Shown piece after piece: positions 46,740 through 55,184 of a stretch of 64,000 nt of DNA. The notes beneath the pieces are model-generated. The model was given only the letters and a program-made list of their open reading frames with translations. It had not been told where the DNA came from and ran no database searches. How positions within the stretch are numbered: position 1 is the first letter of the stretch; each line of letters begins with the position of its first letter. Location of the stretch: the NCBI RefSeq assembly GCF_025833875.1, contig NZ_JAOYOD010000001.1:124001-188000 (forward strand). The letters run 5' to 3'. The stretch is from Reichenbachiella ulvae (GTDB taxonomy: Bacteria > Bacteroidota > Bacteroidia > Cytophagales > Cyclobacteriaceae). The translations under genes and the position numbers were made by a program.

Positions 46740-47099
46740 TTAACCTTTCATTTTGAATTGATGGAAGTTGGCTGCAGAAGCCATCAGCAGACCAATGAAT
46801 TCTCGAGTTTCTTCGATATAGGGTTTTTTATATACCATTTCCCCCACTATTTCATTCTTATTAGGCTGCATCAGATATTCGAAAAATCCAGGGATATATA
46901 AGAGCGAGTAGCCCGCTAATACTATCGTAAGAGTGAGAAATACGATTTGATGATAAACCTCCACTACTCTAAGAAGTGAGGCAAATGCAACCGCACCATA
47001 AATAGCCACCCAAATTACAGGGTCTGGATCGTTGAGCTGTAGGTATGTGAAGGCGGCAAAGATCAACGCATAAATGCCGCTAAAAATTTTCGTTTTCAT
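46740..47099 (-). CDS. TMEM220-family membrane protein
   Basis: This 119-residue protein has three to four membrane segments. It carries the family signature YLQLNDPDPVIW near the first segment. The function of the family is unknown. It starts 4 nt after the TonB receptor stop, as the last gene of a minus-strand operon. Confidence 0.75.
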   Translation of the reverse strand: MKTKIFSGIYALIFAAFTYLQLNDPDPVIWVAIYGAVAFASLLRVVEVYHQIVFLTLTIVLAGYSLLYIPGFFEYLMQPNKNEIVGEMVYKKPYIEETREFIGLLMASAANFHQFKMKG

Positions 47100-47103
47100 T
47101 CTT

Positions 47104-49308
47104 CTAAAATTCAAGTCTATATGTCAAAATCGGAAGGAGGCCCATTTGATACTGAACTTCCATCTGGCCTGTCACAGTGTCGAAGTAGCGCCAGCCCTCA
47201 TTTTGTGTATTAAGCAGGTTTTGGATGTCGAGGGACCAACTCCTGATAATTCCATTTTTGTTCTTTGACCATTTCACCCGAAAATCTGTTCTTTGATAAG
47301 GGGATAGTCTCTGATATCCAGCTTGATAGGTTCCTCCCTGATACAATTGTTTCAGGTTGATAGACAATACTTTCTTTTCACCCTCATTACCTCCGAAGAA
47401 CCATTTTTTCCCTAGAGAGGCGCTTATAGAATGATCAATGTTATAGGGATTGTCCATGTCGTCTGCATAGGTTGAATTGAAGACACTGGCTCCCAAGTCA
47501 AAATAGAATAAAGGAGTCATTTTCTGCAGACGTATACTTAATCCTGTAGTTTGGGCTTTTGATTCCTGATCAAGGTATACCTGGTAAGGAGTGCCATCCC
47601 AGGTCAATCGACTAACAATTTGTACATTCGGAAACAGATAGTGAAAACCCTCTACTTGCAGATCTGCCCAACGAAATTTTCGCTCCAGACTTAAAAGAAA
47701 ACGATAACTTTCATGAAATCCAGGTTCAAAGTAGTTGAGGGCAATTGGTAGCGACTGTTGAATAAATAAATTGCCTGGTTTTATCATTTGACTGTATTTA
47801 CCAGCACTTAAGTTGATCGTTGTTTTATTCTTATGATAACTGATACTGCCTCTATAGTCCAGGGCCTGAATCCAATTTTCTTTACTGTTGAGAACATAAT
47901 AGGTCAAGCCAAGTGTGGTGCTGAAGTTTTGTGAGAGCTTCTTTTCCCAATTGATAAATGGACTCAAAAGCATTTGATCATTTTGGAAGTTTTCAGTTTC
48001 TGTGCCTGCTGAGGTATAGCTATGTCTATAGTGATTGTAATAGCTGCCAATATTCCAATTGCTATTCAATATGTGTCGAGCAAATTCCGCTTTGTTGGAC
48101 CAAATTGATTCTTCTTGTGCCGTATTCAGAAAGCTCTCCACTGTGAGTAGGTCTAGATAAGTAGTTTGATTTCTTTCCTGAGAGCTGGAAGAAAATAAAC
48201 TGGTAAACTGAAACTGAGTTTTTCTATTAAGCAAGGTGGAATATCGAGTACCTAACCCTCCCATTTTTCCCTTGTAGTGGATGTCCGATTTGTCTTTTTC
48301 TATTTCATAGTCGTTGGGGTCTTTTGCCTCAAAATCATTAGAACTAAGGCCTCCAAGGGCAAAAATGTTTATGCTACTATTCTCTTTCAGCGGAATGTGA
48401 ACATTGAAACTCAAGTCCTGAAACCCAATGACCTCACCACCAAAATCGACTCCCATCAAACCTAAGAGTCCCGTAAAGGAATATCGGTAGTTGGCCAGGT
48501 AGCTCGCTTTTCCTCCTTCTTTAAATGGGCCTTCAGCACTAAAATCCAGACCAATTAAGGAGGCTTGCGCAGTATAGCGGCGATCTGCGGCTCCATTTCT
48601 AAAGTCCATATCGAATAGTCCTGCAACAGCATTGTTATTCGTATTGTCCATAGCACCAATGTGGAATTCGGACTGATCCAACATTTGGGCACTGAGTATG
48701 TTGACACCACCACCGGTAGCAGCAGGTTGATCGTTGAAAGTCCCGGCATTGGATAGGTGGTTGGGGTTGACAATCTCTACGCCTTCAAGACGCCAAACGT
48801 TGAGAGCAGGAGACAGTCCGCGAACGGAAATTTGATTGTTTTGGTCATTGCTTACTGCCACATCCGGACTACTCAGAATTAGGCGTGCTGGATCATAATA
48901 GGTCGCAGCATAGCGATTGATTTTTTCTTCAGTGATAGAGACTTTCGAAACCGGATCATGAAGGTCGTAAGAGTTGGAACTCACAACTACTTCGTCAAGG
49001 GCATGTGCACTTGGGATCATTTTGATATCCAGGTACTGGGTTTCGCCATTTTCGACCCAGATAGCCTTTTGAATGAAGATTTGATAGCCAAGGTAACTCA
49101 CCTTTAGCTCATAGAGACCAGGGACCAGGTCGTTGAACTGGAAGAAGCCCTTTGCGTCAGTGATTACACCTAACTCACCATTTTTTAGACCAACCGCGGC
49201 ACCAATCAATGGTTCGCCGCTTTGATGGTCGGTTACTATTCCTTCGATGTTTTGTGCCAGACTCGTGACACTTAGGAGTAAGCAGAGGACTGCTCCCAGT
49301 ACTTTCAT
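47104..49308 (-). CDS. TonB-dependent receptor with carboxypeptidase-like domain
   Basis: This 734-residue outer-membrane receptor has a signal peptide (ends LAQ), a carboxypeptidase-regulatory-like domain (IEGIVTD to FFQFND), a DEVVV TonB-box region, a plug (ISVRGLSP) and a barrel ending in Phe. It is not SusC-type: it is shorter and has no SusD partner. The gene downstream of the sugar isomerase fits uptake of a small sugar or similar ligand, but the substrate is unknown. Confidence 0.88.
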   Translation of the reverse strand: MKVLGAVLCLLLSVTSLAQNIEGIVTDHQSGEPLIGAAVGLKNGELGVITDAKGFFQFNDLVPGLYELKVSYLGYQIFIQKAIWVENGETQYLDIKMIPSAHALDEVVVSSNSYDLHDPVSKVSITEEKINRYAATYYDPARLILSSPDVAVSNDQNNQISVRGLSPALNVWRLEGVEIVNPNHLSNAGTFNDQPAATGGGVNILSAQMLDQSEFHIGAMDNTNNNAVAGLFDMDFRNGAADRRYTAQASLIGLDFSAEGPFKEGGKASYLANYRYSFTGLLGLMGVDFGGEVIGFQDLSFNVHIPLKENSSINIFALGGLSSNDFEAKDPNDYEIEKDKSDIHYKGKMGGLGTRYSTLLNRKTQFQFTSLFSSSSQERNQTTYLDLLTVESFLNTAQEESIWSNKAEFARHILNSNWNIGSYYNHYRHSYTSAGTETENFQNDQMLLSPFINWEKKLSQNFSTTLGLTYYVLNSKENWIQALDYRGSISYHKNKTTINLSAGKYSQMIKPGNLFIQQSLPIALNYFEPGFHESYRFLLSLERKFRWADLQVEGFHYLFPNVQIVSRLTWDGTPYQVYLDQESKAQTTGLSIRLQKMTPLFYFDLGASVFNSTYADDMDNPYNIDHSISASLGKKWFFGGNEGEKKVLSINLKQLYQGGTYQAGYQRLSPYQRTDFRVKWSKNKNGIIRSWSLDIQNLLNTQNEGWRYFDTVTGQMEVQYQMGLLPILTYRLEF

Positions 49309-49318
49309 TCAGCTTTTC

Positions 49319-50200
49319 TTATTGATTCAATAATTCATCTACGTATTGATACGAAATCTCAATACTTTTCATTGGGTTGTCAGATCGGTCTTGTTCCACA
49401 AAGAAATATTGCATATCTGACACTTCCGCATTTTCGAAGATACTTTTATAATCAATCGTTCCACTACCTACTTCGGTAAAATTCTGCTCCGGTGTATCAT
49501 CCATGTCTTTGACGTGCCATAGATTAAATCTACCGGGATATTTATTGAAAAAAGCCACCGGATCCAAACCAGCTTTGCTCACCCAATATAGGTCTAGCTC
49601 TATTGCCACATGTTCTGGATTGGTTTGATTGATGATCATTTCCATCGGTACTTGTCCATCCAGGGTGTCGAACTCAAAGGCATGGTTGTGATAAGCGAAT
49701 TTAAGTCCAGCTTCACTGCACATAGGCCCTACCTTATTCATCAGCGCTATGTGGGATTCGTACTGGGCCACTGAGTTTCTTTGATCAGGGCTCAGCCACG
49801 GCAGAACGACATATTCCAAACCGGCCGCTTTGGAGGCCGATATCGCCAACTCAGGGTTCTCTGCCAATGCATCGATACTAATGTGCGCACTGATGGGGGA
49901 GAGGCCATAACCTTCTGCTGTGGATTTGAATTGTTCGGGCGCCATTCCATAAAATTTACCGTCTGCATAACCAGCTAATTCAAGCTGTTTGTATCCCAGC
50001 TTGGCTACCAATTCTAAGGTAGAGTCTGGGTTAGCGGCCATGGCATCTCTTACCGTATACAACTGTAGTCCGATTGGGGTGCTTTCCTTTTTTGGATCGG
50101 CAATTGTCGTTTCCGGTTTTTCTTCTGTTTGTTTTTTTGGACTGCAAAAGGCCAAGGCCCCAATGCTAAGCCCTAGAAGTAAATTAGTCTTGAAGTTCAT
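49319..50200 (-). CDS. sugar isomerase/epimerase-type TIM-barrel lipoprotein
   Basis: This 293-residue protein has a lipoprotein-like start (ALAFC) and a xylose-isomerase-like TIM barrel (LQLYTVRDAM, LELAGY, YHNHAFEF, IELDLYWV, HVKDMDD). The metal-binding Glu, Asp and His residues of the family are visible. Export of such a fold is a Bacteroidota habit; the substrate is unknown. It overlaps the upstream dehydrogenase gene by 17 nt. Confidence 0.82.
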   Translation of the reverse strand: MNFKTNLLLGLSIGALAFCSPKKQTEEKPETTIADPKKESTPIGLQLYTVRDAMAANPDSTLELVAKLGYKQLELAGYADGKFYGMAPEQFKSTAEGYGLSPISAHISIDALAENPELAISASKAAGLEYVVLPWLSPDQRNSVAQYESHIALMNKVGPMCSEAGLKFAYHNHAFEFDTLDGQVPMEMIINQTNPEHVAIELDLYWVSKAGLDPVAFFNKYPGRFNLWHVKDMDDTPEQNFTEVGSGTIDYKSIFENAEVSDMQYFFVEQDRSDNPMKSIEISYQYVDELLNQ

Positions 50201-52811
50201 TTGGAATGAATTTTATAGTTCGGATTTTTAATAATACTTTATCATCAAGGTCAGATTCAATCCTTACAAAGGTCTTGTGCTTACCGCTGGTTTTTTTGAT
50301 CGGAATCGTCCTTTCAGTCCAATCAGAATCTGATTGGTTAACTATAAGCTGACCAATTTTTTCACCATCTTCACTATCAATATGGATGCTGATCTTGATC
50401 TCATTGTCCACAGCTGAGTTCATGTTGAAGGCAATGGCAGCTATATCTGTCAGATCAAATTCAGGGTATTGCATAATGGCCTGATTGTAAACTCTATTCA
50501 GGACATTTCGTCTGTTGGCCGGGGCATTTGTTAGACTATCCGCCATTCCAGCCATAAATTGGTTGGGCTTGAGCTGAAGAGTGGTTAATCTCGAGATGGA
50601 TGACAAACCCATGCCTCCTTTGTCCGCATATTGTGCGCTGAAGACCAATTCTTTTTTATACTCATCCTCTTTAGCAATATAGCTTCCCTGAAGTGGTTTT
50701 AAGGCTTCTTTTTCCTGATTCAGGGTGAAGATATACTCAATCATACTGACCACTTCTTCTTGTGTAAAATCCGGGTGTGCAGACATTGAGTGATCTCCCC
50801 AGGCACCACTCCCCCCTTTGATGATTTTGGATGTGAGGTAGTTCATGGCATTTGCATCACCTTGATAGCGATCGGCTACTTGAACAAAAGACGGGCCAAC
50901 CGATTTGTCATTTACTTTGTGGCAAGACATGCAGTCAGATTCACTGATCAGTAATTCACCGGAACTCACTGGAAGCTGATGTCCGAGTATCTGAGACTGA
51001 TCGAGACCGTCCATGTACTGGATATCAAAATTCACCTCTTCGCGCGCTATTCCATTGCCCAAACTTCCATCTTGTTTGTCTGAAACATTAACCTGATAGT
51101 TGATTTCCCTTCCAGGCCAGTACAAACTTTGATTTCCTTCCAGTGCGATTGAAATCTCAGGTGCATCATTTCCAACTTCAATTTTGAATGACTCCATGAG
51201 CCAGTTGCCTGCCTCGTCTCGCAAACTCAATCTTGGGTAATACACGCCGTTGGCCTCAAATGTATGATTGAATACTGGGCCTTCAATTTCTTTGTCTCCC
51301 AATTTCCAGACAAATTCTAATGCGTCTCCATCATGATCTATAGAGCTTGAAGCATCCAGGGTAACTTCCAAAGGACTGCTGCCTATGGACTGTGAGATAT
51401 TTACATTCATCACAGGGGTACGGTTGCCTCTGTTGAATTTGATTCTGCTCAGTTTGGCATCTTCGTTTTGCCTGAACCAGGCAGTACCATATTCGATCAT
51501 GTAAAGCGTGCCATCAGGACCAAAATCCATGTCGATGATGTTGTTGAAGTCTACACTTGGCATGAATGGGACGAAATCTGAAGGAGAACCTGTCGAATCG
51601 ACTTCAATCGTGAATATCCAGTTTCTCATCCAGTCATAGATGAAAAGCCTTTGTTCGAAATAGCTAGGGAATCCAATCTCTGAATCCATACCTTTTTCTT
51701 GATAAAAGACAGGGCCAGTCATAGCTGTTCGTCCTCCTAAAGTCAGCATAGGAAATTCCTTGCTGGCTGAATAAGGATAGAAGATCATCGCAGGTCTTGG
51801 TTTTGGGAGGTTTTTGATTCCAGTATTGTATTTAGATTCATTTACGGCATTTTCGGGATCGTAAAAGCCGCCACTTGATGCATTGGCAAAGTCCCATTTG
51901 GCGTAGGGTTTATTATCAGCGATGTACATGGGCCAGCCATAGTAGCCTGGAGTCATCGCTACATTCATTTCGTCATGACCTCTTGGCCCTCTGATGGAGT
52001 CATTGTCACCTGCATCTGGTCCCACGTCTCCCCAAAATAACCAACCTCTTTTTTGATCTACGGTGATACGATAGGGGTTTCTACATCCCATCACATAGAT
52101 TTCGGGTCTCGTTTTTGGGTCGTCATCTACGAATAGGTTCCCATCTGGAATAGTATAGCTACCATCTGCTTCTGGTTTGATCCTGAGAATTTTACCTCGT
52201 AGATCGTTTGTGTTAGATGCAGTACGTCTGGCGTCAAAAGCTTTGCCTTCTTTATTGTCATCAATGGGGGCATAACCGTTCGATTTGAATGGGTTAGTAT
52301 CATCTCCCGTAGATAGATAGAGTAACCCGTCTGAACCAAACTCGATGGACCCTCCGGTATGACAGCATTCATCTCGTTGAGTGGGTACCACTAGCATGAC
52401 TTTTTCATCCCTGATTCCATTTTGATCAAAAGTAAATCGAGAGAGATGTTGTTTGGCTTCTTCGCCAGGAGGGGAGTAGTAGAGGTAAAGCCAGCGATTG
52501 TTGATAAAATCTGGGTCCAGAGCCATCCCCATGAGCCCATCTTCAAAACCATAATAAACGGGTATGCTATCCGTGAGGATCATGGACATGCTTGCAGGGT
52601 CATATAGTTTGATTCCCCCTTTTCTTTCTACGTAGAGAATTTGGCCATTGGGTAGAACTTCTAACTCTACAGGTTCATTTAGGTTTTTTAAGAACACTTC
52701 CTGAGTAAAGCGATGCTCGTCAGGAATAGAATTTTCGTCATAGCCAGTTTTCTGGCAAGCGCCAAAAAGGAATACAATTCCTATGGCAATTAGGGCAATA
52801 TTGCTTTTCAT
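50184..52811 (-). CDS. PQQ-type sugar dehydrogenase fused to PKD and cytochrome c
   Basis: This 875-residue lipoprotein (LFGAC) begins with a glucose/sorbosone-dehydrogenase-like beta-propeller (residues about 40-440). A PKD-like domain (about 455-545) and a cytochrome c domain follow. The cytochrome c has the heme site CMSCH (627-631), and the C terminus is CBM6-like (about 700-870). Such proteins oxidise a sugar outside the cytoplasm and pass electrons to heme. It is the first gene of a minus-strand cluster with the isomerase and TonB receptor. Substrate binding residues cannot be judged from sequence alone. Confidence 0.85.
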   Translation of the reverse strand: MKSNIALIAIGIVFLFGACQKTGYDENSIPDEHRFTQEVFLKNLNEPVELEVLPNGQILYVERKGGIKLYDPASMSMILTDSIPVYYGFEDGLMGMALDPDFINNRWLYLYYSPPGEEAKQHLSRFTFDQNGIRDEKVMLVVPTQRDECCHTGGSIEFGSDGLLYLSTGDDTNPFKSNGYAPIDDNKEGKAFDARRTASNTNDLRGKILRIKPEADGSYTIPDGNLFVDDDPKTRPEIYVMGCRNPYRITVDQKRGWLFWGDVGPDAGDNDSIRGPRGHDEMNVAMTPGYYGWPMYIADNKPYAKWDFANASSGGFYDPENAVNESKYNTGIKNLPKPRPAMIFYPYSASKEFPMLTLGGRTAMTGPVFYQEKGMDSEIGFPSYFEQRLFIYDWMRNWIFTIEVDSTGSPSDFVPFMPSVDFNNIIDMDFGPDGTLYMIEYGTAWFRQNEDAKLSRIKFNRGNRTPVMNVNISQSIGSSPLEVTLDASSSIDHDGDALEFVWKLGDKEIEGPVFNHTFEANGVYYPRLSLRDEAGNWLMESFKIEVGNDAPEISIALEGNQSLYWPGREINYQVNVSDKQDGSLGNGIAREEVNFDIQYMDGLDQSQILGHQLPVSSGELLISESDCMSCHKVNDKSVGPSFVQVADRYQGDANAMNYLTSKIIKGGSGAWGDHSMSAHPDFTQEEVVSMIEYIFTLNQEKEALKPLQGSYIAKEDEYKKELVFSAQYADKGGMGLSSISRLTTLQLKPNQFMAGMADSLTNAPANRRNVLNRVYNQAIMQYPEFDLTDIAAIAFNMNSAVDNEIKISIHIDSEDGEKIGQLIVNQSDSDWTERTIPIKKTSGKHKTFVRIESDLDDKVLLKIRTIKFIPNELQD

Positions 52812-52964
52812 TCGTCTTTCACTTACTTCTAATCAAACATAATCAGATAGCAATTTAATTGTGAATAATGAAGAGACTTTGTTCTGACGAAGGCCCCTTT
52901 TGATCTGTTCCCCCATGTGCTTTGGGAGCTTTGTCTAGTTTTGCGAGAATGCAAATAGGACTTA

Positions 52965-53366
52965 TTATCCTTGAATGAAGATGAAAACAAATAAGGCGAT
53001 CCAAATGGAGCTTAGCATAGGGGGAATGACTCGACTCAGAAGCTTGTTGACTGAAAATTTGATGAAGAAATTCTCATACAATTTTCGTCTTTCTCGATAG
53101 CTTATGTCATTTTCTCGCAGATAGTTTTTGACTTTGTCTAGCATGTGGTGCTCGCGGCTCTGAATCAGCCACCAAATTACCGTTAGTGCAGCTCCGAATA
53201 TGCAGATAGCCATCAGCAGTGCCTCGTCGTAGTGCTGTCCGATTCCATTGACAGTAGCAGCTAGCAGGATGGATTGAAATAACAGGAAGAAATTGAGCCT
53301 GTTGTTAAAGTTCAGTTCTAAGATTTGCCTGTGCGTCCATGCCCTGCTGAGTTCGTCTGATTTCAT
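52965..53366 (-). CDS. membrane protein, unknown function
   Basis: This 133-residue protein has three likely membrane segments (about 22-40, 47-66 and 113-131) and an Arg/Tyr-rich cytosolic loop (SYRERRKLYENFF). It is not recognised as a known family. Divergent or convergent neighbours give no clue. Confidence 0.6.
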   Translation of the reverse strand: MKSDELSRAWTHRQILELNFNNRLNFFLLFQSILLAATVNGIGQHYDEALLMAICIFGAALTVIWWLIQSREHHMLDKVKNYLRENDISYRERRKLYENFFIKFSVNKLLSRVIPPMLSSIWIALFVFIFIQG

Positions 53367-53480
53367 AGTCTATTTGAATTTGTCCATTTCCCGAATGGTC
53401 ACAATTGAATATAATCAGACTGCACTAACTATCCCAAAACTGAAAGCATAATCTTGTTGCCCTTATCTTCAGAGGCTCCT

Positions 53481-54974
53481 TTATTCGGTACGTGTGTACT
53501 TTTGGAGTTCGGAGGTAGGTACCAGGACTGTTCTATTGTTCCAGATATTGGGAGAATAGCTGTATTCCTTTCTGAACTTCATGGATTTGGGTTGTTTGAA
53601 TGCTTCGAAACGGTCCTCACTGATTTTCTCTCTGTCCAGCACTAAGATTTCCCACTGGCTGTTGATGTTGAATATCAGATGTGCATCCATTTTGATTTCT
53701 TTTAGTTCTTTGTCGATTAGGAATCGCTTTTGCTTTTTCATGACCGAAAATTTCCTATCAATCGAGGCATATTCTTTTTGCTTCACATTGAGGTATTTCA
53801 ACAAATACCCTTCATCTCCTTTTTCAAAGATCACTCGTGCTTTTTTGTGCTTCATCGAATGTGCCACCCCCAGTAGGTCTATGTTTTCGCTGTCCTTGCC
53901 CGGCGCATATTCAAAATCTGCCTGAAGGATGCCGTAGTCCGATGTAGATACGTAAACCTTACCCTGAAACAACCCTCTGCTCTTAGGTTGGAATGAGATG
54001 ACGTAAACCACTTCTTCGTTGTAGTAGATCACATTTTCTATCTCGTAATCGAACTTGCCTGGGTCTTCTATGAACTCCCAGTTTTTACCATCTATTCGTG
54101 AATAATCATTGAAAAGGAACTTGATGCCGCTAGCTACCAGATGCGTAGGGATGATGTAGTTCAGGCTGTCATTCATGTTCTCTTTCCAGGTAGAGTCCAT
54201 GTCGCTTGGTTCATTGTCAGCCTTGAAACTGAGCAGACCCGTACGGAATTTATAATAGACATCTTCATCCTCTTTGGTGCTTTCGATGTCCTTCATAAAG
54301 TCGCCTAGTAGATCTTCTATTTCTTTTTCTATCTCCTTCATGGCTCCTTCTTCCAGAGATACACCTTCGATAGGATCTAGTTTGTGTTCATCGTCATAGT
54401 AGTAGTGACCCATTACTGCATCCTGGTATTCAGTAAATTCCTTGGGCATCACACGGTACATTTCATCGAAAGTGTCCTGATCCATTCCGTCAAAATTGGA
54501 TCGCTTAATGGTGATTCGATTATCTTCTGAAAATGGAACCCGCTCGTATCGGTGGGTGAATAGTTTTTGTTTGTAGGCTGGTTCTGGATAGTTGTCATCC
54601 AGATTTTTACGCACTTGTTTGATGATGTCTTCGGCACTCTGAGATTTAGAATATACTTCTACTTCTTTCAGGTTCATGGCTATTGGCTCCAGATATATCT
54701 CATGCCTGGATCGCAATTCGGAGACCTTGATTTTTTGAGATTTGTAACCCATGTAGCTGAAGAGAACATAATCGTCGGCTGTTATTCCTTGTTCATCCAA
54801 TACGAATACCCCTTCGCTGTTGCTGATACTACCTCTGTGTCGTCCCTCGATGATGATATTAGTAAAAGGAAGTGCCTCTTTGGTTTCTGCATCTTTGACA
54901 ACCCCTGAGATCGGGCTGTTGGCTTGGAGGTGAAGAGTGAAAAGAAGAGGAATGAAGCTAAATAAAAGTCTCAT
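53481..54974 (-). CDS. exported protein with carboxypeptidase-regulatory-like domain
   Basis: This 497-residue protein has a signal peptide (ends LQA) and then a carboxypeptidase-regulatory-like domain (ISGVVKDAET to NSEGVFVL). A long domain of unknown function common in Bacteroidota follows. It lacks a TonB plug and barrel, so it is not a receptor. Its role is probably in the envelope. Confidence 0.75.
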   Translation of the reverse strand: MRLLFSFIPLLFTLHLQANSPISGVVKDAETKEALPFTNIIIEGRHRGSISNSEGVFVLDEQGITADDYVLFSYMGYKSQKIKVSELRSRHEIYLEPIAMNLKEVEVYSKSQSAEDIIKQVRKNLDDNYPEPAYKQKLFTHRYERVPFSEDNRITIKRSNFDGMDQDTFDEMYRVMPKEFTEYQDAVMGHYYYDDEHKLDPIEGVSLEEGAMKEIEKEIEDLLGDFMKDIESTKEDEDVYYKFRTGLLSFKADNEPSDMDSTWKENMNDSLNYIIPTHLVASGIKFLFNDYSRIDGKNWEFIEDPGKFDYEIENVIYYNEEVVYVISFQPKSRGLFQGKVYVSTSDYGILQADFEYAPGKDSENIDLLGVAHSMKHKKARVIFEKGDEGYLLKYLNVKQKEYASIDRKFSVMKKQKRFLIDKELKEIKMDAHLIFNINSQWEILVLDREKISEDRFEAFKQPKSMKFRKEYSYSPNIWNNRTVLVPTSELQKYTRTE

Positions 54975-55184
54975 TTGATATAGGCCAAGGATTGAAGAAT
55001 GTGTTGAAAACTATGTCTATGTACGTGTAAAAGCTGTTCTGGTTGGTAGTCTATATTGGATTATTTAATGAAGCATTGTTTAATTGTAAGGAACTTCCAG
55101 CCTAGAAGTTAAGTTTAGGATCGATAAATCGACTAAGGCAAGAATTTTGCTAGAAAGAACGAATGGCAATCGAGAGAGAAATTA

